Shown here: in pieces, positions 24,497-32,259 of the stretch
Layout: every line of letters begins with the position of its first letter
Position numbering within the stretch: the first letter of the stretch is position 1
Assembly: GCA_938036925.1 (NCBI GenBank)
Contig: CALHVU010000028.1
Span: 1-58,715, forward strand
Direction: 5' to 3'
Length of the DNA stretch: 58,715 nucleotides
From: an uncultured Atopobium sp.
GTDB lineage: Bacteria; Actinomycetota; Coriobacteriia; Coriobacteriales; Atopobiaceae
Made by a program: the position numbers and the translations under genes
Notes under the pieces: model-generated
Database searches by the model: none
What the model was told of the DNA's origin: nothing
Seen by the model: the letters and a program-made list of their open reading frames with translations, nothing else

Positions 24497-24925
24497 TTAC
24501 TCTTCAACCTCGAGAAGCTCAATGTTGAAGTTAAGGTCTTTACCAGCCATTGGATGATTGGTGTCAAAGACGATAGTGGTGCCGTCGTTAGAGACAACGG
24601 TTGCCATAACAGGGTATCCCTCAGGGGTGCCAAGAGTAACCTGCTGACCTGCAACAAGATTCTCAGAGCCTGGAAGCTGAGCTACGGGAACAGGCTGCAC
24701 TGCCTCCTCATGGCGCTCACCATATGCCTCAGCTGCTGGAATGTGGACATCAACAATCTGGCCAACGGTCATATCTTTGACAGCCTCATCAAAACCAGGG
24801 ATCATCTGACCAGCCATGCAGGTAAATGCTAGTGGCTCGTTGCGATCACGGGAGGAGTCAAACTTAGTTCCGTCATCAAGAGTGCCTACGTAGTGGACCT
24901 TTACCTTTTTACCTTCGTTGCTCAT
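24497..24925 (-). CDS. FKBP/SlyD-type peptidyl-prolyl cis-trans isomerase
   Basis: The 142-residue protein has VHYVGTLDDGTKFDSS, AFTCMAGQMIPGFDEAVKDM and the inserted-flap region after GERHEEAV, the SlyD-like layout. It is a folding helper that isomerises prolyl bonds in the cytoplasm, as there is no signal peptide. It lacks the His-rich metal-binding tail of Escherichia coli SlyD. GGAG upstream on the minus strand fixes the ATG at 24925; a longer frame to 24979 has no ribosome site. It is divergent from murI. Confidence 0.9.
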   Translation of the reverse strand: MSNEGKKVKVHYVGTLDDGTKFDSSRDRNEPLAFTCMAGQMIPGFDEAVKDMTVGQIVDVHIPAAEAYGERHEEAVQPVPVAQLPGSENLVAGQQVTLGTPEGYPVMATVVSNDGTTIVFDTNHPMAGKDLNFNIELLEVEE

Positions 24926-25037
24926 GAAACTCCAATCGTTAAAAACATATCTTTGGCATTCTACCCAAGAGTGACGCAAATCAACCTTTGAATGATAAAG
25001 GTATAAAATACTTTACATTCAGTTTGAAAGGTTTGTA

Positions 25038-25847
25038 ATGGAAGCTCGCTTAGCTCCTCATAATTTTATTGGTGTATTTGACTCAGGCGTTGGTGGCATG
25101 AGTGTGCTTAAACACCTTGTTGCCCAAATGCCTCACGAGGAATTCCATTATTTTGGCGATTCTGCCTTTGCTCCTTATGGCACTAAACCAAAAGTGCAGA
25201 TTGCCCAGCGCTCTCATGCTATTGCTAAAAAGTTTATCGATGAGGGTGCTAAAGCGTTAGTTATTGCTTGCAATACTGCTACAGCTGCTGCTGCAGACGA
25301 GCTGAGGGCAACCTATCCTCATGTACCTATCGTGGGCGTTGAGCCAGCTCTTAAGCCTGCAGTAACCGCATATCCCCATGGAACAGTGATTGTTCTGGCT
25401 ACAAAAGCAACGCTCTCTTTGCAGAAGTACCACAATCTTGAGTCGCGCCTGCATCCTTCTGCAAAGGTTATCTCTATTCCAGGAGAAGGCCTGGTGGAGC
25501 TTATTGAATCTGGTCAGGCTGATTCAGAACAGATGCATAAACGACTGACCGAGCTTTTGGGAAATTATGCTGGCCAGGTAGATGCTGTGGTTCTTGGGTG
25601 TACCCATTACCCCTTTATCAAAAAGCAAATTAGCTCTGTTTTAGGAGACGTAGAATTTTTTGACGGTGGGGCAGGCGCCGCTCATCAGCTTAAGCGTTTA
25701 CTTGGACAGGCAAACTTGCTTGCTTCTACAGATGCCGCTGCTGACAAGAACAATAGCGCCGTAGAGCCTGATATTTTATTCTCATCAAGCATAGATACTC
25801 CTGAAGAATTGAAGTTCTACCAGGAGTTCTTCTCGCAAGATATGTAA
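25038..25847 (+). CDS. murI: Glutamate racemase
   Basis: MurI makes D-glutamate for peptidoglycan. The 269-residue protein has FDSGVGG near residue 14 and the two catalytic cysteines, Cys78 in VIACNTATAAA and one near residue 188 in VLGCTHYPF. The start motif after GAAAGG fits the ATG at 25038. It ends five bases before a convergent DUF488 gene, with no terminator visible between them. Confidence 0.95.
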   Translation: MEARLAPHNFIGVFDSGVGGMSVLKHLVAQMPHEEFHYFGDSAFAPYGTKPKVQIAQRSHAIAKKFIDEGAKALVIACNTATAAAADELRATYPHVPIVGVEPALKPAVTAYPHGTVIVLATKATLSLQKYHNLESRLHPSAKVISIPGEGLVELIESGQADSEQMHKRLTELLGNYAGQVDAVVLGCTHYPFIKKQISSVLGDVEFFDGGAGAAHQLKRLLGQANLLASTDAAADKNNSAVEPDILFSSSIDTPEELKFYQEFFSQDM

Positions 25848-25852
25848 GCGTA

Positions 25853-26212
25853 TTACTTAAGCTTAGTCTCAAGCCACTTTTTGAGCACTACTGCGTTGTT
25901 GTACGTAGTGTCTTTGTCCGAGAAAAGCAGTGTCACGGTAGATTGATCAAGCTTTTTAAGCTGTTCAACAAAGGCATCTGCGTCAGGATTGCTGTCAAGT
26001 TCAGCTGTATAGGTAGACACAAAGCTATCAAAGCGCTCTGGATCGTGGTTGAATGCTTTTCTACACTCAGTAGTAGGAGCAATGGTTTTAGCCCATTCAT
26101 CAGCGTGTAGGTTCTCTTTTTTGATACCACGAGGCCACAGTCTATCTACCAGCACGCGATACCCATCGTCAGCTTCTGGCGCATCGTAAGTCCTCTTAAG
26201 GTTGATATTCAT
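25853..26212 (-). CDS. DUF488 family protein (YeaO-like)
   Basis: The 119-residue protein has RTYDAPEADDGYRVLVDRLWPRG near its start and NHDPERFDSF in the middle, the usual marks of DUF488. The family has no settled function; conserved Arg and Trp-Pro-Arg-Gly residues hint at a ligand-binding pocket. GAAGGGAG upstream on the minus strand supports the ATG at 26212 over a longer frame to 26248. It is convergent with murI and divergent from ilvE. Confidence 0.85.
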   Translation of the reverse strand: MNINLKRTYDAPEADDGYRVLVDRLWPRGIKKENLHADEWAKTIAPTTECRKAFNHDPERFDSFVSTYTAELDSNPDADAFVEQLKKLDQSTVTLLFSDKDTTYNNAVVLKKWLETKLK

Positions 26213-26348
26213 TTTTGCTCCCTTCAGCTCATGTACGTTATACCGCAAAATATCTATTCGGTTACAAACTATTTAATAGGACTAGGTATTCATATCCGCA
26301 TGTTTATGATGAAGTTCATTCTTTAAAACCCACGGAGAAAGGAAAGCC

Positions 26349-27395
26349 ATGGCAAACTCAGTGGAGAAGAAAGATATCGATTGGACAGCGCTTGGCTTCG
26401 CATATACGCAGTGTGACTACAGCTACGTTGCCCACTACAAAGACGGTGCTTGGGATGAGGGCGGACTTACCACCGATCACAGCATTACACTGTCTGAGTG
26501 CGCAAACATCTTCCATTATTGCCAGGAAGTTTTTGAGGGTTTAAAAGCTTACACCACAGTTTCTGGCGATATTGTCTGCTTCCGTCCTAACCTCAATGCT
26601 CAGCGTATGGCTGACTCTGCATCCCGCCTTGTCATGCCACCATTTCCTGAGGATAGATTTGTCGCTGCTGTTAAAGAGGTTGTTTCCGCAAACGCAGCAT
26701 GGGTTCCACCATTTGGTACGGGCGCTACGCTGTATGTTCGTCCATTTATGATTGGTACCGGCAATACTGTTGGTGTTAAGCCATCTCCTACCTATGAGTT
26801 CCGTATTATGGTCACTCCAGTTGGAGCTTATTACTCCAACGGCGTTGCTCCTGTTGCCCTGACCGTTTCTCCTTATGACCGTGCTGCTCCTCACGGAACC
26901 GGCAATATTAAGGCCGGCCTTAACTACGCTATGTCTCTGTACCCAACCACCTGGGCACATGAGCAGGGCTTTGCAGACAGTATGTATCTTGACTCTGGCT
27001 CTCGTACCTATGTTGAGGAGTCCAGTGGCGCAAACTTCCTCTTTGTTGATAAAGAGGGAACCCTGGTTATTCCACAGTCTTACACAGATTCCATTTTGCC
27101 TTCTATTACCCGTCGCTCTCTGGCAACGGTTGCTAAAGACCTGCTTGGTATGAAGGTCATTGAGCGTCCTGTCCGTTTTGACGAGCTTGACCAGTTTGTT
27201 GAGTGCGGTATGTGCGGTACTGCTGCTGTTATTTCTCCTGTTGGCAAAGTTGTTGACGGGCAGAAAGAGATTGTCTTTGGTGCTGGTATGGAGGCTGTTG
27301 GACCAGTTATGTCTAAGCTCCGCAACACGCTGACCAGCATTCAGTCTGGCGAGATTGAGGCTCCAGAGGCAGACTGGATCTGCAAGATTTGCTAA
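26349..27395 (+). CDS. ilvE: Branched-chain amino acid aminotransferase
   Basis: The enzyme moves amino groups between glutamate and the keto acids of Leu, Ile and Val. The 348-residue protein is the class IV PLP, BCAT-II-sized form with GNIKAGLNYA (PLP lysine near residue 188). The EVFEGLKAY motif lies near residue 62, and EESSGANFLFV and GTAAVISPVG are also kept. GGAGAAAGGA precedes the ATG. No other branched-chain biosynthesis gene is here, so a catabolic or balancing role is possible. A terminator follows. Confidence 0.95.
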   Translation: MANSVEKKDIDWTALGFAYTQCDYSYVAHYKDGAWDEGGLTTDHSITLSECANIFHYCQEVFEGLKAYTTVSGDIVCFRPNLNAQRMADSASRLVMPPFPEDRFVAAVKEVVSANAAWVPPFGTGATLYVRPFMIGTGNTVGVKPSPTYEFRIMVTPVGAYYSNGVAPVALTVSPYDRAAPHGTGNIKAGLNYAMSLYPTTWAHEQGFADSMYLDSGSRTYVEESSGANFLFVDKEGTLVIPQSYTDSILPSITRRSLATVAKDLLGMKVIERPVRFDELDQFVECGMCGTAAVISPVGKVVDGQKEIVFGAGMEAVGPVMSKLRNTLTSIQSGEIEAPEADWICKIC

Positions 27396-27431
27396 GGCTT
27401 GCGATTTCAATAATGCTTTGTTTTTAACACA

Positions 27432-27468
27432 AAGGCGAGAAGATCAATCGATCTTCTCGCCTTGTTTT
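27432..27468. terminator. Perfect inverted repeat terminator between ilvE and the aldolase gene
   Basis: AAGGCGAGAAGAT (27432-27444) pairs perfectly with its complement at 27451-27463, followed on the plus strand by GTTTTTA. Both arms contain GGCGAGAAG, a one-base variant of the overrepresented word seen across the window. It can serve ilvE and perhaps the opposing gene. Confidence 0.8.
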
Positions 27469-27511
27469 TATCTGCAAAAGCAGGATACGTGCGACGGCTA
27501 TGCCTTTAAGC

Positions 27512-28363
27512 TTAAGCCTTGTGGGAAGAGCCCAGGTTATCCATGTGGCTTGCAACAATCTGAGTGATTGCTTCCATACCAGGAACGGAAGGCTTCTTTG
27601 GATCAAAGTTGCCAGGGTTTTCTGACATGTACTTCATGAAGGCTGCGGTAAAGACCTGGCGGAGCTCGGTTGCGTAGTTAACCTTGCAAACACCGTTCTG
27701 AATTGCCTCTGCTACCTGGTCATCTGGAACGCCCGAGGTGCCGTGAAGAACCAGAGGAATATCAAGGCGCTGGCGGATAGCCTTGAGGACGCCCTGCTCA
27801 ATGTGAGGTGTGCCGTGGTAAACGCCGTGAGCGGTGCCAACGCCAACCGCAAGAGAAGTGCAGTTAGTGCGAGCGACAAACTCCTCAGCCTGGTCTGGAT
27901 CAGTGTAGGGGTTCTCGCCCTCAACAGCTGGGCCGTCGTCCTCTTTACCGCCAACTTTGCCAAGCTCTGCCTCAACAGGAAGGTTGATAGGACCAGCAAA
28001 CTTGGTTACGGATGCGGTAAGTGCAATATTGTCCTCAAATGGAACGTGAGAGCCGTCAATCATGACGGAAGTGTAACCAGCACGAGCTGCCTGAATGCAG
28101 CGGTCAAAACCATCACCGTGATCAAGGTGAAGAGCAACAGGAACTGTTGCCTCTTCAGCAGCGCAACGAACCATGGCAGCAAAGTAATCAAGGCTTGCAT
28201 ACTTAATGGTGCCAGGAGTGGTCTGAAGAATAACAGGGGAGCGGCGCTCTTCTGCTGCCTTAACAACAGCCATTACAAACTCAAGGTTCTCAACGTTAAA
28301 GGCGCCAACAGCATAATGGCCAGCCTGTGCGTCAAGAAGCATCTGCTTAGTAGTAACGAACAT
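27512..28363 (-). CDS. Class II ketose-bisphosphate aldolase (GatY/KbaY/FbaA family)
   Basis: The 283-residue zinc aldolase cleaves fructose- or tagatose-1,6-bisphosphate to triose phosphates. Metal and phosphate sites are clear: ALHLDHGDGFD (catalytic Asp81, zinc His82), GTAHGVYHG and VLHGTSGV. VGGKEDDG marks the mobile loop. The size fits the GatY/KbaY/AgaY group, but these cannot be told from short FbaA by eye. Its place beside a PfkB kinase and opposite an amino-sugar PTS favours tagatose-bisphosphate. It may also be the general glycolytic aldolase. AAAGGAGC precedes the ATG. Confidence 0.88.
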   Translation of the reverse strand: MFVTTKQMLLDAQAGHYAVGAFNVENLEFVMAVVKAAEERRSPVILQTTPGTIKYASLDYFAAMVRCAAEEATVPVALHLDHGDGFDRCIQAARAGYTSVMIDGSHVPFEDNIALTASVTKFAGPINLPVEAELGKVGGKEDDGPAVEGENPYTDPDQAEEFVARTNCTSLAVGVGTAHGVYHGTPHIEQGVLKAIRQRLDIPLVLHGTSGVPDDQVAEAIQNGVCKVNYATELRQVFTAAFMKYMSENPGNFDPKKPSVPGMEAITQIVASHMDNLGSSHKA

Positions 28364-28473
28364 CTATTGCTCCTTTCGCCCCAAAGGGCTCTTTGATTGA
28401 CTGAAAAAATTGTAACGTTTCTCTTACTCTGTTATGCAACTTTTCTAGAAATAGTTTTGTCTTTGTAACCTTT

Positions 28474-28483
28474 GGCGAGAAAC
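28474..28483 (+). repeat. GGCGAGAAAC motif copy, intergenic
   Basis: It lies 15 bases beyond the end of the PfkB-family gene, in the gap before the aldolase gene. Confidence 0.6.
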
Positions 28484-28498
28484 CCGTCTTGCTGTGAC

Positions 28499-29434
28499 TT
28501 ATTCAGCAATCTTCTTGATTGCGACCTGCTTCTGAATCTTAGTTGCAACATCTTGATCAAAGCGACCGGTGCCTGCAGATAGGCAACTTGCGGTAGCACA
28601 TGAAAGCGCAAAGGTAAGACACTCTGAAGTTGGCTTTTTCTGAGCAAGTGCAACAGCAAATGAGCCAACAAGGGTATCTCCTGCACCAACAGGATTGATG
28701 GCTTCAATTTTTGGAGGATTTGCTCTAAAGGTTCCTTCATCAGAAACCATGAGCGCACCTTTTGCACCAAGTGAGACAACTACAATTTTAATGCCGCGTT
28801 TGTGCAGCTCCTGAGCTGCCTTTATGACCTCGTCTTCTGTAGTTACTTCTCTTCCTAGAAGTTGACCGATTTCATCGATGTTTGGTTTGATCATGGTAGG
28901 AAGGGCATCAATACAGGAGGTGAGCAGTGCACCGGATGCGTCTACAATGCAAGGCACGCCCGCAGCCATGGTCTCTTCAATAAGTTCTTTGTAATTTTCG
29001 GCAGAAATGCCCTTGGGAACACTGCCATTAAAGGTAACAACTTCGGCTTCGTTGGTAAGCTGGACAAGCTTTGCCTTGAAAGCAAGGAATTCTTCAGGAA
29101 GTACAGGCTGTCCAGGCTCTAAGAATTCAGTTGATTGCCCGCTTGGCTCCAGGATATTAATGCATGAGCGGGTTTCTTGCTCAGTATAAATAAAATCACT
29201 GGTAATACCATCTTTATGAGCTAGCTCAACAAGGTATCTTCCGTTATTACCGCCTACAAATCCTGTGGCACAAACGGGGTAGTTAAGGGTGGTAATAGCT
29301 CGTGAGGCGTTAAGACCCTTGCCGCCCGCGCTGTTATCTACTACCGAGACTCTGTGTACCGTTCCATCTACAACAGGAGAGTCCAAGTAGTACGCCTTGT
29401 CAATGGATGCATTGAGTGTTACGGTAACAATCAC
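28499..29434 (-). CDS. PfkB-family sugar-phosphate kinase (1-phosphofructokinase / tagatose-6-phosphate kinase type)
   Basis: The 311-residue kinase has the ribokinase-fold signatures NSAGGKGLNASRA near residue 36 and NPVGAGDTLVGSF near 250, whose Asp is the catalytic base. TLNASIDK at the start marks the LacC/FruK group, which phosphorylates tagatose-6-phosphate or fructose-1-phosphate. The GTG at 29434 follows GAGGTG; an out-of-frame ATG lies next to it. It precedes the aldolase gene on the same strand, which fits consecutive steps. Confidence 0.88.
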   Translation of the reverse strand: MIVTVTLNASIDKAYYLDSPVVDGTVHRVSVVDNSAGGKGLNASRAITTLNYPVCATGFVGGNNGRYLVELAHKDGITSDFIYTEQETRSCINILEPSGQSTEFLEPGQPVLPEEFLAFKAKLVQLTNEAEVVTFNGSVPKGISAENYKELIEETMAAGVPCIVDASGALLTSCIDALPTMIKPNIDEIGQLLGREVTTEDEVIKAAQELHKRGIKIVVVSLGAKGALMVSDEGTFRANPPKIEAINPVGAGDTLVGSFAVALAQKKPTSECLTFALSCATASCLSAGTGRFDQDVATKIQKQVAIKKIAE

Positions 29435-29488
29435 GCATATCACCTCGTCTAAAAGACAGTGCACACAAAGTGCTCAGAGGAAAGCAGG

Positions 29489-29498
29489 GGCGAGAAAC
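29489..29498 (+). repeat. GGCGAGAAAC motif copy, intergenic
   Basis: It lies about 55 bases upstream of the PfkB-family start codon, in the divergent control region. Confidence 0.6.
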
Positions 29499-29784
29499 AC
29501 TATGGAACAGTGCCGCTGCAAATTTAATTGGATTAAATCTATTTAACCAAAGAGCCATCAAGAATAATTTCTTTAGATGTTCTAAAAAAAGATACCAGTA
29601 CATAATTTCTTAATACCAATTTTATTTTCTCACCATATTTGAGCAGGATTTTAGGGTTGTTTACAACATTTATTACGTATAAAGGCACGTTATAAGAACT
29701 TCTAATTTTTCAAGGATTGCTCTAAATTTTTAGTGCATCGTCACAATTTATCCATATATCTACCTGCGAAAATAACAACGTGTG

Positions 29785-29812
29785 TACCGTTTACGGTAAA
29801 AATAGTACCGTT
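29785..29812. promoter_or_regulatory. Palindromic operator candidate upstream of the PTS operon
   Basis: TACCGTTTACGGTA at 29785-29798 is a 6+2+6 palindrome, with a further half-site TACCGTTA from about 29806. A wider inverted pair, TGTGTAC (29781-29787) and GTACACA (from 29831), frames it. A near-identical palindrome occurs at 37695-37708. The GntR regulator of the cluster is one candidate binder, but its family usually prefers a different site. Confidence 0.5.
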
Positions 29813-29971
29813 AAGCCGCCGATTGTTAACGTACACATCTCAAGATGCTCACTAGATTATACTTATGCTAGGTTGTTATCTGGTATCTACCACTTAGAGA
29901 GAAGCTTCAACACCCCCTAGTTTTCCGTGTAGCTCTCCAGATAGTTTCCAACTCTTTGAAAGGAGTTTGAC

Positions 29972-30412
29972 ATGGTAGGTTGCGTTTTAACTGGTCATGG
30001 AACTTTTGCAAACGGACTTGCTGATGCTTTAAAGATGATTGCTGGTGAGCAAGAAGCTTTTGTTCCCGTTCCTTTTATTGAAGCCGGTGCTGCAACATAC
30101 CCAGAAACTCTTTCTGCAACAATTTCCGATCTTCTTGACACTACTGACGGTGTGCTGGTTTTCTGCGATCTGCTTGGCGGAACACCTTTTAATCAGGCAA
30201 TGATTATTGCTCAGAGTTATTCAAACGTAGAAGTTGTTACCGGTACAAACCTTCCTATGCTTCTTGAAACACTTGGTAGTCGCATGGCAGATACCTCTCT
30301 TGAAGAGCTGGTTGATACTGCTGTTTTAGCTGGTAGCCAGGGAGTTGTTCATAAGCGTCTTGAGCTTGAGATTGAGCCAGAAGATGACATCTTCGGAGAC
30401 GATGGTATTTAA
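29972..30412 (+). CDS. PTS mannose-family EIIA subunit
   Basis: The 146-residue EIIA protein has its phospho-acceptor His9 in VLTGHGTFANG and the second motif CDLLGGTPFNQA. It takes phosphate from HPr and passes it to the EIIB encoded two genes on. It is the first gene of the import operon (EIIA, yajC, EIIB, EIIC, EIID). GAAAGGAG precedes the ATG. Its length fits the separate-EIIA arrangement of Aga/Lev-type systems rather than the EIIAB fusions of ManX. Confidence 0.93.
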   Translation: MVGCVLTGHGTFANGLADALKMIAGEQEAFVPVPFIEAGAATYPETLSATISDLLDTTDGVLVFCDLLGGTPFNQAMIIAQSYSNVEVVTGTNLPMLLETLGSRMADTSLEELVDTAVLAGSQGVVHKRLELEIEPEDDIFGDDGI

Positions 30413-30445
30413 GTAGCGTTTTGTTGTTGAGTTAAGGAGATGCAC

Positions 30446-30736
30446 ATGGCAAATCTAGCAGAGAACATTCTTGCTTCATCCATTGTTCTTCTCGCGTTCT
30501 TGGTAATTTTGGGCCTTATTTATTCCTTCTTTGTTTGGAGAGCCTCTTCTAAAAAGGCGGGAACAACTTCAGAGTTTCTGAAGAATCTTCATGCAGGTCA
30601 GAAAGTTAAGACTAATAGCGGAATGTATGGCGTAGTTAAAAACGTCAAAAAAGAAACAGTAGATGTTGAGTTTGCTCCAAATGTGGTCATCACGTTGGAT
30701 CGTTGGGCGGTAATCAGCGTTTCCAACAATAAATAA
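30446..30736 (+). CDS. yajC: YajC-like membrane protein within a PTS operon
   Basis: The 96-residue protein has one membrane helix (about 10-30) and a small cytoplasmic domain reading LHAGQKVKTNSGMYGVVKNV and then VEFAPNVVITLDRWAV, the YajC pattern. In the Sec system YajC joins SecDF, but yajC-like genes are also known inside mannose-family PTS operons of streptococci. AAGGAG at 30434-30439 selects the ATG at 30446 rather than 30440. No secD or secF is near, so a PTS-linked role is likely but unproven. Confidence 0.8.
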   Translation: MANLAENILASSIVLLAFLVILGLIYSFFVWRASSKKAGTTSEFLKNLHAGQKVKTNSGMYGVVKNVKKETVDVEFAPNVVITLDRWAVISVSNNK

Positions 30737-30756
30737 ATTTGCAGTAAAACACGCAG

Positions 30757-30809
30757 CGCAAGTTGCGAGTAGTGCGATGAAAATCGCAGATAGCACGCAC
30801 AAGTGTGCG
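30757..30809 (+). repeat. Three small tandem hairpins before the EIIB gene
   Basis: CGCAA/TTGCG (30757-30767), TGCGAT/ATCGCA (30773-30788) and CGCAC/GTGCG (30796-30809) are three successive short stem-loops in the 95-base gap between yajC and EIIB. They could affect mRNA processing or stability. Confidence 0.45.
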
Positions 30810-30831
30810 CGTAAAGAGAGGAGAACTTGTT

Positions 30832-31314
30832 ATGGGAGAACCAGATATCAAGCTTGCTCGAATCGATAATCGCCTGATTCATGGTCAGGTTGCTACTCAG
30901 TGGAACGGCACCCTTGGTACAAATCTCATCCTTGTTGCTAATGACGAGGTCGCAGGCAATAAGATGCGTCAGGGCCTCATGGATATGGCTGCACCAAACG
31001 GCGTTGCAACCAGGTACTTTACGCTCCAGAAAACTATCGATGTTATCCACAAGGCTTCAGCAAGCCAGCACATTTTCTTAGTTGCCGAGAATCCAGAGGA
31101 TGTCCTCACTCTGGTTAAGGGCGGTGTTCCAATCAAAAAAGTGAACATCGGCAATATGCACATGGCTGAGGGAAAGCGACAGGTCGCCACAAGTGTGGCG
31201 GTAGACGATAAGGACGTCGCTGCCTTTCGTGAGCTTCAGGAATTGGGGGTGACTCTAGAGATTAGGCGTGTTCCTACGACCCCGGTCGAGGATATCTCAA
31301 AGCTATTCGAGTAA
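30832..31314 (+). CDS. PTS mannose-family EIIB subunit
   Basis: The 160-residue EIIB has its phospho-acceptor His17 in ARIDNRLIHGQVATQW. It transfers phosphate to the sugar as EIIC and EIID carry it across the membrane. GAGAGGAGAAC sets the ATG at 30832. The close match to the Aga/Sor-type EIIB start (RIDxRLIHGQV) does not by itself define the sugar. The next gene begins 138 bases later, an unusually wide gap for a PTS operon. Confidence 0.93.
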   Translation: MGEPDIKLARIDNRLIHGQVATQWNGTLGTNLILVANDEVAGNKMRQGLMDMAAPNGVATRYFTLQKTIDVIHKASASQHIFLVAENPEDVLTLVKGGVPIKKVNIGNMHMAEGKRQVATSVAVDDKDVAAFRELQELGVTLEIRRVPTTPVEDISKLFE

Positions 31315-31452
31315 GTTTTGCGCGCAACTTCCTGGTAGAGATTACAAAAAGTTGCAATGGTGCAACGTTTCTAGCAGGTTGGCAAAGGTATTCGGATAGT
31401 CTGCCGATCATCGTCATCGGTAGTTATGGTGTGTTTGAAAGGAGGAGTTAAG

Positions 31453-32259
31453 ATGGATGTTAGCCCTATTCAGGTGTTATTAATTTTCATCGTTGCGTTT
31501 ATCGCTGGCATCGATCAGTTTAGTTTCCTCGAGTCTCTTTACCAGCCAATCGTAACTGGTTTTTTGGTTGGTTTGATTCTTGGTGACGTTCAGACTGGTC
31601 TCATTGTTGGTGGTACTTATCAGCTTATGACCATCGGCAACATGCCTGTTGGTGGTGCTCAGCCACCTAACGCTGTTATCGGCGGCATTATGTCTGCAGT
31701 CTTTGCAATCACTACTAAGCTTGAGCCAATGGCTGCTGTAGCTGCAGCAATTCCATTCTCTCTGCTTGGTCAGTATGCAGTAACCATCATCTTTACCATT
31801 ATGTCCCCTGTAATGGCAACTGCTGATGCATACGCCGAGAAGGCCGATCCTAAGGGAATTGCTCGTATTAACTACGGCGCAATGGCTGCTCTTGGTCTCT
31901 TCTTTGGTGTCATTGTTACCCTGTTCTTCCTGGGTGGTGCTGCATTTGGAACTCAGATCACCACTGCAATTCCAAAGTGGCTCATGAATGCACTGTCCGT
32001 CGCTGGTGGCATGATGCGCTTCGTCGGCTTTGCAATCCTGCTGAAGGTTATGGTTTCTCGCGAGCTTTGGGGCTTCTTCCTCATGGGCTTTGCAGCTGCA
32101 ATCGTATTTATCAGCATTCCTGAGCTCTCTGGTCCAGCACTTCTGCTTCTTGCTCTCATCGGCTTTGGTATCGCATTCTGGGATTACCAGCTCCAGACCA
32201 AGATGAAGAATGCTGCTCCTGCTGTTGTTGCTGGAGGTGACTTCGAAGATGGCATTTAA
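31453..32259 (+). CDS. PTS mannose-family EIIC subunit
   Basis: The 268-residue integral membrane subunit forms the sugar channel together with EIID. It has several helices and the family segment QTGLIVGGTYQLMTIGNMPVGGAQPPN. GGAGGAG directly before the ATG at 31453 excludes the longer frame from 31426. The upstream gap holds two small hairpins (around 31350 and 31405). Its end overlaps the EIID start by 11 bases, so the two are translationally coupled. Confidence 0.93.
   Translation: MDVSPIQVLLIFIVAFIAGIDQFSFLESLYQPIVTGFLVGLILGDVQTGLIVGGTYQLMTIGNMPVGGAQPPNAVIGGIMSAVFAITTKLEPMAAVAAAIPFSLLGQYAVTIIFTIMSPVMATADAYAEKADPKGIARINYGAMAALGLFFGVIVTLFFLGGAAFGTQITTAIPKWLMNALSVAGGMMRFVGFAILLKVMVSRELWGFFLMGFAAAIVFISIPELSGPALLLLALIGFGIAFWDYQLQTKMKNAAPAVVAGGDFEDGI

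Larger units (their letters stand above)
29435..29971. other. Divergent 537-base intergenic region of the sugar cluster
   Basis: This AT-rich gap separates the kinase/aldolase pair from the PTS operon. It holds a GGCGAGAAAC copy (29489-29498), a palindrome with a half-site (29785-29812) and a possible -10 TATACT (29858-29863). GAAAGGAG lies before the ATG at 29972. I see no gene in it. Confidence 0.6.

Noticed and set aside
29400..29603. Small minus-strand frame of 67 codons overlapping the pfkB start
   Set aside because: No ribosome site or domain, and it overlaps a regulatory region and the start of a well-supported gene.
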